Part shown: one piece after another, positions 1-19,425 of the stretch
Numbering within the stretch: position 1 is the stretch's first letter
Layout: each line of letters opens with the position of its first letter
DNA from: Piromyces finnis
Lineage: Eukaryota > Neocallimastigomycota > Neocallimastigomycetes > Neocallimastigales > Neocallimastigaceae
NCBI GenBank assembly: GCA_002104945.1
Contig: MCFH01000004.1
Coordinates: 283,501 to 347,500, forward strand
Direction: 5' to 3'
Length of the DNA stretch: 64,000 nucleotides
Notes under the pieces: model-generated
What the model was told of the DNA's origin: nothing
Databases searched by the model: none
What the model saw: only the letters and a program-made list of their open reading frames with translations
Translations under genes and position numbers: made by a program

Positions 1-2141
1 TATTTGATATTTTAAATTTTTTATTTTAAAGAAAAAATTTGGTGGTGGTAGGAGGTATATGTTGTTATTGCTGTTTGGTAGGGTATTGTGGGATAGATAA
101 ATTAGTAAAAATGATATTAAAAATAATTATTCTTACTTCATAATAAGAATAAACAAAGTTTTATTTGACCATTTAATAAATCTATTATTATTTATTATAT
201 ATTTCATTTCTAAAAAGAAAAAAAAAACATCCTCCACTACCTTTAAAATAATTTTAAAAATCTCCAAAAAAAAAAAAAGATTTTACATTTTATTATCAAA
301 TTAGTTTTTAAATTTTACCATATATTAAATCAATGGGAGGAGGTAAAGGCTTCATATAATAAAATGAAAGACAAATAAAATAAATTTTATACCCAATAAA
401 ATACCAAGAAATCTTTTTTTTTTTTGGTTAGAAAAAAAGCTAGTTTTATAGAAAATAATAAAAAGATGTTTTTATGAAATAATATAAATAATAATAAAAT
501 TTAAATATTTTCTTTATTATTTAAAAAGTTTTATTATTTAAAAAAAAAAAAAGAAAAAAATACTAATAAAAAAAAAGTTTTTTTTTATTTATTTAATTTT
601 TCCTTGGTTTAGAAAAATTTTTTTGTTTCGTTTTTTCATCCACAGTTTGAATTATCAAATCTATCAAATTTTTAATTTAATCCTATTGTTTAGAATATAT
701 TATAATATATAGAAAAATATATTAATTTATATAATTTTTAAATTAATTTTTTAAAGATTTTAAAATTATAGAAAAAGGGATTTGAAAAAAGAGAGAGAAA
801 AGTAAAAAAAAAAAAAGATGATGATGATGCCTGCTTCTATTGTTATTATTTCTTTTAGTATAAAGTGAAATCGCATTTTAACATAAAATAATGAAATGGA
901 AATAATAATCAAAGACTAATTTATTTTATTATTCTTGAAATTGAACAAAGGGATGGTAAATAAAATTAAAATTTTAAGTACAAAACAATGAAATTCTTTT
1001 TAAAATAAAAAGATCAACAATGTGAAAGGATGAAGATTGAAAATAAAATATTAATTTTTATATATAAACAATAACTGTTAACTATAAATAATAAATAATA
1101 AATAATAAATAATAAATAATAAATAATAAATAATAAATAATAAATAATAAATAATAAATAATAAATAATAAATAATAAATAATAAATAATAAATAATAAA
1201 TAATAAATAATAAATAATAAATAATGAATAATAAATAAATAAGAAAGAATAACTATAAATAATAAATAATAAATATGATCGACTAATCTAATTCAATTCC
1301 ATAGCATTGTTGTTTTGATTATATAAAAAGATTAATACTTGGTCTTTTTTTTAAATATCCACATTTTAAATGTTTACTATTTATTCTCTATTTAAATTAA
1401 TATAGAAATTTTTATATTTATTATTCTATGGAGGAATAGAATAGAAATAATAAAATATATATAATTTAATTTAAAAGCATTTATATTTATTATTTATTAT
1501 TTATTATTTATTATTTATAGTTAGAGTTATTATTTATATTACTATTAAAAGAAAAAAATTTAGTGTGTTTATATATATATACCCCCTCCTCCTCCTACCA
1601 TCCCTTCTTTAGGTTTAAAAAAGAAAAATAGTAAATATTATAAATATTGATGAATGATATTAAAAAAAAAAAAAAGGATTCTTTTTTTATTTATTTATTT
1701 TTTATTTTTATTTTTATATATTTATTTTATTTTTTTTGTTTTTTTTTTTTTCTTTTAAAAAATTTTATTCTATTATTTATATATATATATATAATTTTGT
1801 TTTAATATAAGAAAAAAAATATGTTTTTTTTTTATTATTATTACTTTTTTTGATTGTTGTGATTTGTCTTTTTGATAATGTGAAGAAAATGTAAAAGGCT
1901 TTTTTTTTTTTTTTTACTTTCTAAAAAACTTTACAATTATAATGTCTAAATAAAATAAAATAGTTTATTGTCTTATTTATTTATTATTATAATTATATTT
2001 ATTTGTTGTTGTTGACTTGGTAAACTTTTTTTATTATTGCAATTTTATAGAGAGAAAAGTTTGTTTTTTCGGTTATTTTTATTTTTTGGATTTTTATGTT
2101 GCTGATAATAAATAGCCTATATCACTATTTAAATTGTCTAT
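1..2141. other. AT-rich region downstream of the septin gene
   Basis: I see no supportable gene here. The stretch is dominated by A and T runs and contains a 7-mer microsatellite (separate entry). A short reverse-orientation patch of the same 7-mer lies near 1485-1520. The last part is the 3' flank of the septin gene, which ends at 2142 on the minus strand. Confidence 0.6.
1081..1270. repeat. (TAAATAA)n 7-mer microsatellite
   Basis: About 25 nearly perfect copies of the 7-mer TAAATAA are read directly from the sequence, with small interruptions near 1225-1250. An inverted patch of the same unit near 1485-1520 could pair with the end of the array across about 215 bases. No coding potential is seen. 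Confidence 0.9.
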
Positions 2142-4350
2142 TTATTTAAAGTAACCCTTTCCCTTTCTGGACTTTTCTGGAGTACCTGGTCTGGCACCAC
2201 TTTCTAATTGTCTCTTAGTTTCTTCAAGTTCACGTCTTTGGTTGATAAGTTTTTCCTTCATTTCCTTGTGACGAGCATGAAGCTATTTATATTTTTATTT
2301 AATAATATTATATGAAAAAAAAAAATTTTAATATAGGGAAGAAAAAGGTACAAGCGCAAGAATTAGAGTTGATAAATAAATAGAAAAAAAGATTGAACTC
2401 TTAAACTTACATCAGCATCAGATTGCATTAACTTGTTCTTCTTTTCTTGAACCTTTTGTTGGAAGACCATCTTCATTTCAGCTTCCATCTTAGTCATCTT
2501 AGCTTCATGAGCCTTCTTTTCTTCTTCGAATCTAGTTAATGGGCTATTTTTTTTTTTTAAAGTCAATCGTTAGTTATAAAAGTCATAGAGTTTAATTTTT
2601 ATCTTATCCCTACTTACTTGCCACCATCACCAAATTCATTACCAGAAGCAATAAGCTTGTTAGAACGGTAGTTTTCATATAAAACTTCATTAGTGTATTC
2701 TCTTAATTCTTCCATATGGGTTCTAATAAGCATTTGACGAAGTTTAATAAAGTCACAGTGATCTTCATTATCAACATCAATAATACCCCATGGGTATTGT
2801 CTACCTCTAATCTTTTTATTACCGGCATCGATTTCTTTATCACAACCAACAACAGCAAATGGCATTCTAAGCTAATAAATAGAATAAAATGTATTTTTAA
2901 TAAATACGGCGATCTTATTCTTTTGAAAAAAAATTTTTTTTTATTGTTATTGTTATTTTATACATACAACAATTTCCTTGTTTTCTTGAAGGGTTTCTGG
3001 ATCATCATTTTCGTAGATTGGTGGTCTGTAAATTTGAATCTTGTTGTATGAAATATCTTCCATAATCTAATTGTTAAATAAAAAATGGATTAGATACTTT
3101 GTATATATAAATTACATTTATTAATATACTTACTCTAGCCTTAAAACCAACAATTTCTTCTTCAGTTAATAAATCAGACTTAGCAATAACTGGAATAAGG
3201 TTGACACGGTGATGAAGTCTCTTCATGAATTCAATATCGAGTGGCTTTAAACTTTGGAAGGTTTTGAAATTTAAAAAGTTATAAATTAATAATTATATTA
3301 GAGATTATACTAGATAATTTTTTTTTTATTTTTCTGATAAAATAATAGTTACGAGTGACCAGTTGGAGCAATGAAGTATAAACAAGCATGAACACGTTCA
3401 TCAACAATTTTCTTTCTGTTAACCTTGTTTTCTTGTTCTAAGTATGAATCAAATCTAGCTTCAATATCATCTAAAATTGGTTTCCAACTAGATTCATTGT
3501 TAACGAAATCACCAAATCCTGGAGTATCAATGACGTTTAACTTTAATTTAATACCATTTTCTTCAAGATCTATTGTAATAAATTATCAATATTATAATGT
3601 AATGGAGAAAATATTATATATAAAATAGAAAGATTTTTTTAAAAAAAATTTTTTCATAAATAGAGCAGCCTTTTTTTTAAAAAAAAATGTATATAGATGA
3701 TAATACATACTAGTTGTAATGGTTTCAATTTGAATAGTCTTTGGTGGTTCTTCAGCATTGTGATCCTTGTTTGGGTAAACAGAGGTATTAAATAAAGTGT
3801 TAATTAAAGTAGATTTACCAAGACCAGATTCACCTATGAAAGTTTTAAAGAATTTTATGATTAAATTTACTATTAATATTTTTGCTAAAATACTAAAATA
3901 ATCAAATCTTCCTTCTTATTTCATTAACAAAACTAGATTTGTTATATTTCATTTAATATATCTTTATAGCTTTTTTATATTGCCATTAAATGTTATAATA
4001 TTTACCAACAACCATAAGGGTAAATTGGAAACCCTTCTTTATTGATTTTCTGTGAACTTGATTTGGAAGGTTTGCAAAACCAACAAAACAGTTTGGCTTC
4101 TTCTTAACAATTGGAATTTGTGGCTATATAAAAAGATAGTTGATTAAATAATTTATAAAAATATTAATTTTTTCATTATACTTTCAAAATAAAATATTTT
4201 GTATATAATATATTGTGGTTTTAATAGCATACTTGTTCAACTTCTATCAATATTTTAAAAAAGTTAAAAAAAAAAAAAGTTAATATTAAAGTTATTAATT
4301 TACAACTAAAATAAAAATATATAATCAAATATATTTTTACCTGCTGACAT
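2142..4350 (-). CDS. Septin GTPase (CDC3/AspB-like), 10 exons
   Basis: This is a septin, a GTP-binding protein that forms hetero-oligomeric filaments at fungal septa and membranes. My exons on the minus strand are 4350-4341, 4243-4233, 4123-4006, 3833-3711, 3569-3353, 3251-3134, 3066-2968, 2871-2618, 2543-2411 and 2282-2142. They join in frame to 1224 nt (407 residues). The P-loop GESGLGKST (residues 47-55) spans the exon 3/4 junction, G3 DTPGFGD is at 102-108 and G4 AKSD at 183-186. The septin unique element follows, including a GRQYPWG segment. The last two exons encode a charged coiled coil (about 325-400) ending in Lys-rich residues, as in filament septins. The first exon is only 10 nt (M-S-A) and the second 11 nt. 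The N-terminal segment around [13 protein letters not shown] resembles the CDC3/AspB group from memory; the subgroup is less sure than the family. Confidence 0.93.
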
Positions 4351-7518
<3,168 letters not shown>

Positions 7519-10500
7519 TTAATATAATGCTTTTTTGGATCTATTAAAGGATTTTTTTATATTTCCTTGATTGAATTGTTCAAATAATTCTGGAGGTTGA
7601 CCAGGTTTAGATGAATTTGAAATATTACTATATTTTCCTAAAACATCATCTATTTCATGCTTTGCTGAAGGTTCATTACAATATAAACTAATTAATTTTT
7701 GAAGAGTAGTATTCTTTCGTATAACTTGACTCTTCTTTTTACTATTTCTGATACGTGACTTTCTTTGTTGATCACCTTCATTTTCTTCTTCAAGATTTTG
7801 ATACAATTCATTATTTTCCTTTTTTTTGTTTTCTTGAATTTGTATGGGTGAAGACGTGCGTATTATCTTATTACTTAAATACTCTACTTCATCTTGATCA
7901 TCAGATATTTCAATAGTACAATCAGACGAACAAAAAACTATATCAATGTCACTGTCATATATAATCTCATCAAGATCACTATTAATTCCATTGTTTTGGC
8001 TTATATCCATCACTTTATTTTTCCGTGAATCGTCAAGACTTTCAATATTATTTTCTATAGTTTCAGATGACTCAGAAGATATTGAGTGTAATTTTTCAAC
8101 ATGTGATACTATTCTTTTACTTTTATCTTCTCCTTCCTTATTCTCAAAGGTATACTCGTCAAATGGAAGGACGGATGGAATACTAGCTATTCTTTCAATT
8201 TTTTCATCATCAAATTCTGTATCTGACCCGCTTTCAGATTCAGATGTATATAAACTTTCATCAGAACATTTTTCATTTTCAGCATCATAAGGTCTCTCAA
8301 AAGCTATTTCTATATCATCATCAATTTCAGATTCTTCTTCTGAATCAGATTCGCATTCCGATTCACTTTCAGATTCTGAATCATTTATCAATTGAAATAC
8401 TTTTTTGGGTTGATCCTTATGTCTTAATTGTTCTTTTTCATATTCCTTTTTTAAGCTCTCAGAATTATATTCATTTACATTACAAATTAATATATCATTC
8501 TTCTCATTAGTTTCAACTTCAAAACAAATTTCAAATTCGCTATCCTCTTCCATTTCCTTAGCTTCCTTTGTAAAATAGATTTCTAAATTATCACATTCTT
8601 TACAATCTTTTTCAATTTCATCATCTGATTCTAAGTCTGACTCCGATTCCGATTCTGATTTTGATTCTAAGTCTGATTCCGATTCTGATTCTAATTCTGA
8701 TTCTAATTCTGACTCTGACTCTTCTCTACTAAAGCAAATTTCAATACCTTCATCTTCCTCGTTTTCACTTGCATTTCTTTCAAATATAATTTCAATCTCA
8801 TCATCAATGTCATCTTCTTCACTTTCATCTTCTTCACTTTCATATTCTTCACTTTCATCATCACTTTCTTCATTATCATCTTCACTTTCTTCATATTCAA
8901 ATTCAGATTTTTCCTCTTCAAATTCTTTATCACCATCAACTTTTTCAAAGCAAATTTCAATATCACTATCTCCAACGTTTTCTTCAATATAATTTTCTTG
9001 TTCTTCTTCGCTATTGTCATTTTCACCATATTCAATAATATTTTTAATCGGACTGTAATCTTTACTCAAAATATAAACTTCTTCCTCAATCTCTTCTTCT
9101 TCAATTTCTTCTTCATAAATAGAATCCTGGTTAATAAACAAAGTTTTTGGGTTTTCACTATTTACATATTCCACAACAACAATTTCTTCAATAAAACTAT
9201 TTTTAGTTGATTCCTCATTCAATATATTATTTTCTTCATTAAATGATATATCTTTCTCTATTCTATCCTTACAACAACAATCTTCATTCAATATTTTCTT
9301 ATCGCTAAAGAGAGATTCATCTTCTGTATCTTGAATGAAAAAACTAATTCCATCTTTTTCATCAAAATTTTCAATAATATCAAGAAGACATTGATTATCA
9401 GCAGAAAAATTAGAAATGAATGAATCAGAGTCATCCTTTAAAATAATCTCTTCTTTATTATTATCATAATCATCTAATAATAAATGATCCGTTGAGGTTT
9501 CTAATTCAATATCAAAATTAAAATGAACATGGCTATTACTCTTTTCCTTAAATATAAAAGAATCATAATCGGCATTATGCTTACAATTACAACAATGACA
9601 ATGAGTGTTTTGGTTCTCTAACCCATCACAAATACTTGAACTATTATCAGTAAATGAAGAATTTCTTGAATTTAAATCAAGTAATTGATTTTCATATTCT
9701 CCATCATCTTCATTATTACTACAAAAACCACTGTCGTTAAGAGCTTCATAACTATTATATTCCTTTTTTAACAAAATACTCTTCTTAAATGATTCATAAG
9801 TCAGACTTTCCATGTAAGTTCTAAATTCTTCATCATCTTCAATGGTACTTATTACATCTCTATCTTGTGAATGATACCAATCTAAAATTGCTGATGCATC
9901 AATAATATTTAAGTTATATAATCTATCAATTACATTTATAAATAAATGTTTTAAAGAATTAGTAGCCTTAAAATGGTTGTAAATAAGATTTAATAGATGA
10001 AGTTTATCCTTTTTGGATGGACCGACATATTCTTGGAATAAAGCTACATATTTTCTAATAAATTCAAGTACACATATCTTAGCCTTTTTTTGTTTTTTCT
10101 TTTCAATGAGATCACATATTACATCAACAAAGGCAGAAAGAACCTCTTTTCTCTTTGTTTCACATTTCTTCACAATCTTATCCAATTCAATAGAAACATA
10201 AACAGCATCCAAATCATCAACAATCATTTGATTTAAGATCAAAGGAGCAACATCACAAAATTTGGACTTTCCTTCTTTTACTTCTAATATGAAGTCATCT
10301 ATTCCTCTTTTATCCAAATCACTTAGTAATTTCTTTGCTTCTTCTTCAATTCGACGTTGTTCTTCTTGTCTTTTGAAAATGTTTGATTCCATTGATGATT
10401 TAAATCCATCTTCAGAATAATTTCTTGAGTAACTATCATCCTCATCACTGCTATAATCATTATCATTTTCATGACTTTGCATGTCAATTTGACGTTTCAA

Positions 10501-11163
10501 TGATTTATTTTCATCTTCCAATTTTCCACATTTTAAAAAACACTCTTCATAAGATTTTTCTAATTTTTTATATGACTCCTTTAAGCAATTTTCCTTAATT
10601 TCATATGCATTCTTTTCATTTTCTAATTGCTTACTAATTTCATCACTTTTTTTATTACAAAATCTAAGTTTTTCTACCAATAATTTATTATATGTTTCAA
10701 CTTCAATGAGCCTTTTTTTATAATATTTCAATTCCTTTTTGTTAGCTATTGTAAGAGATATTGGGTTTAAACGAATGATTGAATACTTCAAAAATTTTTT
10801 AATTCCCTTAATGCCACATTGACAATATAATGATTTAAATGAATGGTAATGACTATGATGATGGCCTGTAATATAAGAATTATGCTTACTAGCATTTAAT
10901 GATAATGAAGATTTTTCATTTGAAGTTTCAACTGCTGCTAAACACAATGCCTCATATATTGGACATGATTTTTGAATTTTATTTCCATAGTCTTCACTTA
11001 TATTTATTCTTTCATTTTGATTATTGTTATATTTAAGTATTTTCTTTAATAATAATATTATTACTATAGTTGGAAATACTATGGTTAATAAAGTTTCATT
11101 TTCTTCTTTGTTAACAGTTTCATTAACTTTTTCAATTGCTTGATTAACTTCTATTCCCTCCAT
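7519..11163 (-). CDS. Membrane-anchored acidic protein with a W2-like (eIF2B-epsilon/eIF5 C-terminal) domain
   Basis: A single 1214-codon exon starting at the first ATG. Residues about 24-43 form one hydrophobic helix followed by Lys, suggesting an N-terminal membrane anchor. A His/Cys-bearing segment (about 100-117) and a charged coiled coil (about 141-230) follow. Residues about 288-450 are helical and resemble the W2 domain of eIF2B-epsilon, eIF5 and eIF4G. The match rests on the ILEVKEG start, the spacing of helices and a terminal block LYNLNIIDASAILDWYHSQD, which mirrors the eIF2B-epsilon pattern of a hydrophobic helix, acidic residue, A-I-L-x-W-[YF] and acidic end. Residues about 560-1080 are very acidic, with Ser-Glu repeats and at least seven copies of an [I/L/F]-[E/D]-I-x-F motif. 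The C-terminal 110 residues are basic. No nucleotidyltransferase or zinc domain is present, so it is not eIF2B-epsilon or eIF5 itself. The W2 assignment is by eye; the function is unknown. Confidence 0.8.
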   Translation of the reverse strand: MEGIEVNQAIEKVNETVNKEENETLLTIVFPTIVIILLLKKILKYNNNQNERINISEDYGNKIQKSCPIYEALCLAAVETSNEKSSLSLNASKHNSYITGHHHSHYHSFKSLYCQCGIKGIKKFLKYSIIRLNPISLTIANKKELKYYKKRLIEVETYNKLLVEKLRFCNKKSDEISKQLENEKNAYEIKENCLKESYKKLEKSYEECFLKCGKLEDENKSLKRQIDMQSHENDNDYSSDEDDSYSRNYSEDGFKSSMESNIFKRQEEQRRIEEEAKKLLSDLDKRGIDDFILEVKEGKSKFCDVAPLILNQMIVDDLDAVYVSIELDKIVKKCETKRKEVLSAFVDVICDLIEKKKQKKAKICVLEFIRKYVALFQEYVGPSKKDKLHLLNLIYNHFKATNSLKHLFINVIDRLYNLNIIDASAILDWYHSQDRDVISTIEDDEEFRTYMESLTYESFKKSILLKKEYNSYEALNDSGFCSNNEDDGEYENQLLDLNSRNSSFTDNSSSICDGLENQNTHCHCCNCKHNADYDSFIFKEKSNSHVHFNFDIELETSTDHLLLDDYDNNKEEIILKDDSDSFISNFSADNQCLLDIIENFDEKDGISFFIQDTEDESLFSDKKILNEDCCCKDRIEKDISFNEENNILNEESTKNSFIEEIVVVEYVNSENPKTLFINQDSIYEEEIEEEEIEEEVYILSKDYSPIKNIIEYGENDNSEEEQENYIEENVGDSDIEICFEKVDGDKEFEEEKSEFEYEESEDDNEESDDESEEYESEEDESEEDDIDDEIEIIFERNASENEEDEGIEICFSREESESELESELESESESDLESKSESESESDLESDDEIEKDCKECDNLEIYFTKEAKEMEEDSEFEICFEVETNEKNDILICNVNEYNSESLKKEYEKEQLRHKDQPKKVFQLINDSESESESECESDSEEESEIDDDIEIAFERPYDAENEKCSDESLYTSESESGSDTEFDDEKIERIASIPSVLPFDEYTFENKEGEDKSKRIVSHVEKLHSISSESSETIENNIESLDDSRKNKVMDISQNNGINSDLDEIIYDSDIDIVFCSSDCTIEISDDQDEVEYLSNKIIRTSSPIQIQENKKKENNELYQNLEEENEGDQQRKSRIRNSKKKSQVIRKNTTLQKLISLYCNEPSAKHEIDDVLGKYSNISNSSKPGQPPELFEQFNQGNIKKSFNRSKKALY

Positions 11164-15866
<4,703 letters not shown>

Positions 15867-18663
15867 ATGGATTTTAGTTTTAGAAATTTAAAGAAATTTG
15901 TTTCAGATAATTTCTTACTTGAAGAAAATGAAAATTCACAAGAATCAAACTCATATTACCAAAATAATACTGATAATACTTTGAAAGAAAAGGATATAGT
16001 TAAAGTATGTATAATATATAATAATATATAATTTTTTATAATTTAATTTAAAAAAGTTAAATTATTAATAATAACAACAACCATATTAATAATGATAACA
16101 ACAACAACAACAACAACAATAATATATATATTTAAATTTTTTATGGCAAAAGAAAAATTTATTAAGAAATACATCAAAACTTTCATATGATATATTATTA
16201 CATATTTTTGAAATAATAAATTCAAGACCAGACCAAAAAGATGATTTAATAAATTGTATTCAAGTATGTAAACTTTGGGCATATGTGGTATCAGGAATAA
16301 TTTGGAGGGATATAACACTTAAAAACAAAACATTAAATATATCATGGATATTAGGTTTATCAAGAAGGAGAGAAATAACACAAAATTCTTTGGAATCTGA
16401 TAAATATATCCAAACAGGAAGGTTTACATCTGCTTTTGGAATTCGTATTCCTTTATTCCAAATAAATGAAATAATACCTTCAATTGTAAATTATTCAAAA
16501 AATGGAAATTCCTTTCAAAAAAATGTACCCTTGTTATCTTATACAGGACTGATAAGAACTTTAGTATTATCATCTTCATATAATGATTTTTTTAAAGAGA
16601 ATAAACTAATTTCTCCTGCATTTGCTATATATAGAGATTATGATTCTTCTGTAAATAGAAAAAATAATAAATATAGTTGTAAAAATAATACTGCTTTAAA
16701 AGAAAATATAAATATGTATTTAAACAGTAGTCCTGATGCGAGAAGGAAAATGGAATACGAATTTATAAAAATGAAAACGGAATATGAATATGATATAAGT
16801 CAGGAAGAAGCTGAAGTTAGAGTGATAAGAGAATGTTGTTCCACAATACGATCTGTTATACTTCAGGGTGAATTTATATCGCCTAATTTAGTGAAGACAC
16901 TTATTAAATACATAAAAAATATAAAATCATTAAATATTGTAGATTGTGTTGTAGAAAATAATGGCTTTATTCACAAATTATCAAATGAAATAAAAAATTC
17001 TTTGGAAGAATTAAATGCTTCCTTAAAAAATTATGGAAGTTATATGAGATACCCAATTAATCCAAATGAACTTTTATATGAAATTAATAATTTTAAAAAA
17101 ATAAAAAGGCTACATTTGAGCAACTACTTGGAACACGATGCTTTCACAAATGTTATGAAGAAATTGAAATTTGATTTAGAAAGCGGTTCCACTAATAACA
17201 GTCCCTTAAGCCCAATCAGCAGTGGATCCGAAACAAGTCGTTTTGGTGTGGGAGATAGAAATACTATGAGAGCAAATTTTTTAAGATATCAAGCTCTTCA
17301 TTCAACCGCTCATGCCGAATCTCAACTATTTAGTAATACCAATGCTATGAATATAACTTTAAATGGTGGTAGTAGTAACATATTGAGTGAAAAGGATAAC
17401 CTATTAATAGAAGAAAATTATTTACCGATCATTCAAGAATTAGAACTTATTTGTTATCGAAGAATAGAACATGAAAAAAACAATTTATTTTTATTAAGTA
17501 ATTTATTAAGTGGCAAAACTTTATTATATTTAACAATTAAATCATTACAAGGTGGTGTTATTTGTAATTCACTTGCAAATTTTTTAATTAGGGCTACCAA
17601 TTTAAAATATTTATTCTTTTATATTGCTAATCCAGAAATTACAGATGATATTGAAGTACAAGGTGAATTGCCTGAGAATCGTCGTCTTTCTTCAGTATTT
17701 GATCGTTCTTTATTTTTAAATAGACGACTTTCAATTGCATCATCCATTGATAATATACCAATTTCACCTATATCATCTTCTCCATCGTTTAATCGATCTG
17801 TTATCTCTGAACTTGAGATTATTGGCTCTTACGCTTCTCTTTGCTTAAATAAATTAGAGCTAGAATGGGAAGAATTTGGAGAAGATTTTGATTCCCTTGA
17901 AAAATGCATTATGGATATTAGTATGAGAGTGGAGAGAAGAAAACAGAGACTTCAGAATATGGATCAACCCTCCCAAAAACACCTATTATCATTCAATAAG
18001 GTAAAACTTACTCCTCCAACTGGTATTAGAACCTTAGTATTCCATAGCTTGACAGTGAATAATAGTGAACGTTTATTTAAATTATTAAATTTGATTCCTA
18101 CACTCAATTCTCTTACTATCTTACCTAAATATGATGATACGGATCATAAAGTATTATCTGAAAGTGTGAATCAATTATTAAATTCGTTTACATATTCTTT
18201 TGTAAATGAAACTTCTAAATACTTTGAACAGTGGGTTGACACTAATGATGTTGGAAAGCGCCATATAGAGCAAGGTCTTCGTCAAGGACGTGATCGATCC
18301 ATTAATTATACCAATTTAAAAACTATTTTTTTAGGTGTTTCATTTATACAACCTGAAGATTTAAAAACAATTGCTCAATCATGTCCAAATCTAAAAGAGC
18401 TTTGCTTATTTAGGGCCGGCTCTCTTAATCAATCTGATATTTATTTCAATGAATGGGAGAAATTTAAGAAAAAAGTTAGAGTATTACTGAATCAGGATAG
18501 GATGGGTTGTTGTGATATTTTAGAATCGGCATCATCAACGTCTAATATTCAAGAGAATGATGATAAATATTATTTAAATTTCTATAGAATTAATAATCCT
18601 TCATTACATATTTACCTTAATTCAGAAAAAATATTTAAATGGATAAGGGAAAGTAAACTTTAA
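15867..18663 (+). CDS. F-box / leucine-rich-repeat-like protein, 2 exons
   Basis: Exon 1 is 15867-16004 and exon 2 is 16153-18663, joined in phase 0 by a 148-nt GT...AG intron, giving 882 residues. The second exon opens with an F-box-like motif (about residues 54-95): LSYDILLHIFEII, then a loop, then CIQVCKLWAYVVSGIIWRDI, which fits the L-P-x-E-I-L...C-x-x-V-x-x-x-W pattern. Such domains bind Skp1 in SCF ubiquitin ligases. The rest has scattered leucine-rich segments, for example near 16920-17130, 17430-17620, 18000-18130 and 18310-18430 (a CPNLKELCLF segment). These resemble the irregular repeats of fungal F-box/LRR proteins and are separated by Ser/Asn-rich inserts. The F-box uses YD where LP-E is usual, so the call is by pattern. 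The substrate is unknown. Confidence 0.8.
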
Positions 18664-19425
18664 AAAAAAATTACCATTATACATATTACTACTTATATTT
18701 CTTTTAAAGCAAAATAAAATAAAATAAAATTAAATAAATGAAAAAAAAAAAGGAATATGCTTAAAAAAAATATTAATAAAAAATATTAATAATAAAAAAA
18801 TATCTATATATTTATTATTTTTTTAATATATTTATTTATTAAAATTTTATTAATTTATCATTAAAAATAAAAAGAAAAATGTATTGAAAAATTGAATGTT
18901 AAGTATGCTAGTAAATATAAAACTATAAAAGTGAAAAGTGTACAAAAAAGGATTATTTAAAGTATTATTAAACTAAAATTAAAAATTCAATACAATAGTA
19001 TAATTTTAAAAAAGAAAAAAAAGTATATTAGAATTAATTAATAAAATTTTAGAGTTTCAAATTTTTTTAAATAAACAATGATCAACTTTAATAGTTAATT
19101 TTTTTTAAATTTCAATTTTTTATTTTATTAAATTATCAAAGATATAATTATACAATTGTTTATTTTATAAAATTTAAGTGGTTTAGTTATTCACAAAAGT
19201 TTATTTTATGTTATATATAATTTCTTTTTTAATGCCTATATTCTTATACTGTTCAGAATAAAAATACGTTTAAAATATATATCAAGCCAATTTAATAATA
19301 TTTTAGAATTAATGAAATATATGATTTAATTTTTCATAAAAATTTTGAATTAGAATAGTTTTTGATAGTAAAATTTTTTTTTAATAGTATAGAATACACA
19401 CATTTTGGTTAAAAGAATAGTAGAA
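18664..19425 (+). other. Spacer between F-box and receptor genes
   Basis: AT-rich sequence holding the 3' end of the F-box gene and the promoter of the receptor gene. No motif or gene is recognised. Confidence 0.5.

Noticed and set aside
7920-8975. FFAT or LC3-interacting motifs in the acidic tail
   Set aside because: The repeated IEIxF motif does not match the FFAT core, and only one or two copies fit [WFY]xx[LIV]; neither explains the whole array.
8703-9035. 110-codon Lys/Met-rich ORF within the acidic gene
   Set aside because: Shadow frame of the Glu/Asp/Ser-rich coding region on the same strand.
7519-11163. Calling the W2-like gene eIF2B-epsilon or eIF5
   Set aside because: No nucleotidyltransferase, hexapeptide repeats or eIF2-beta-like zinc domain is present; only the C-terminal-type domain is suggested.
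16285-16287. Start of the F-box gene at 16285 (GTG)
   Set aside because: The frame continues upstream through the F-box motif and joins an ATG exon at 15867 across a phase-0 intron.
19405-19425. Upstream TTG start for the receptor gene
   Set aside because: The seven codons before the ATG at 19426 are only an open-frame extension; the signal peptide starts cleanly at the ATG.
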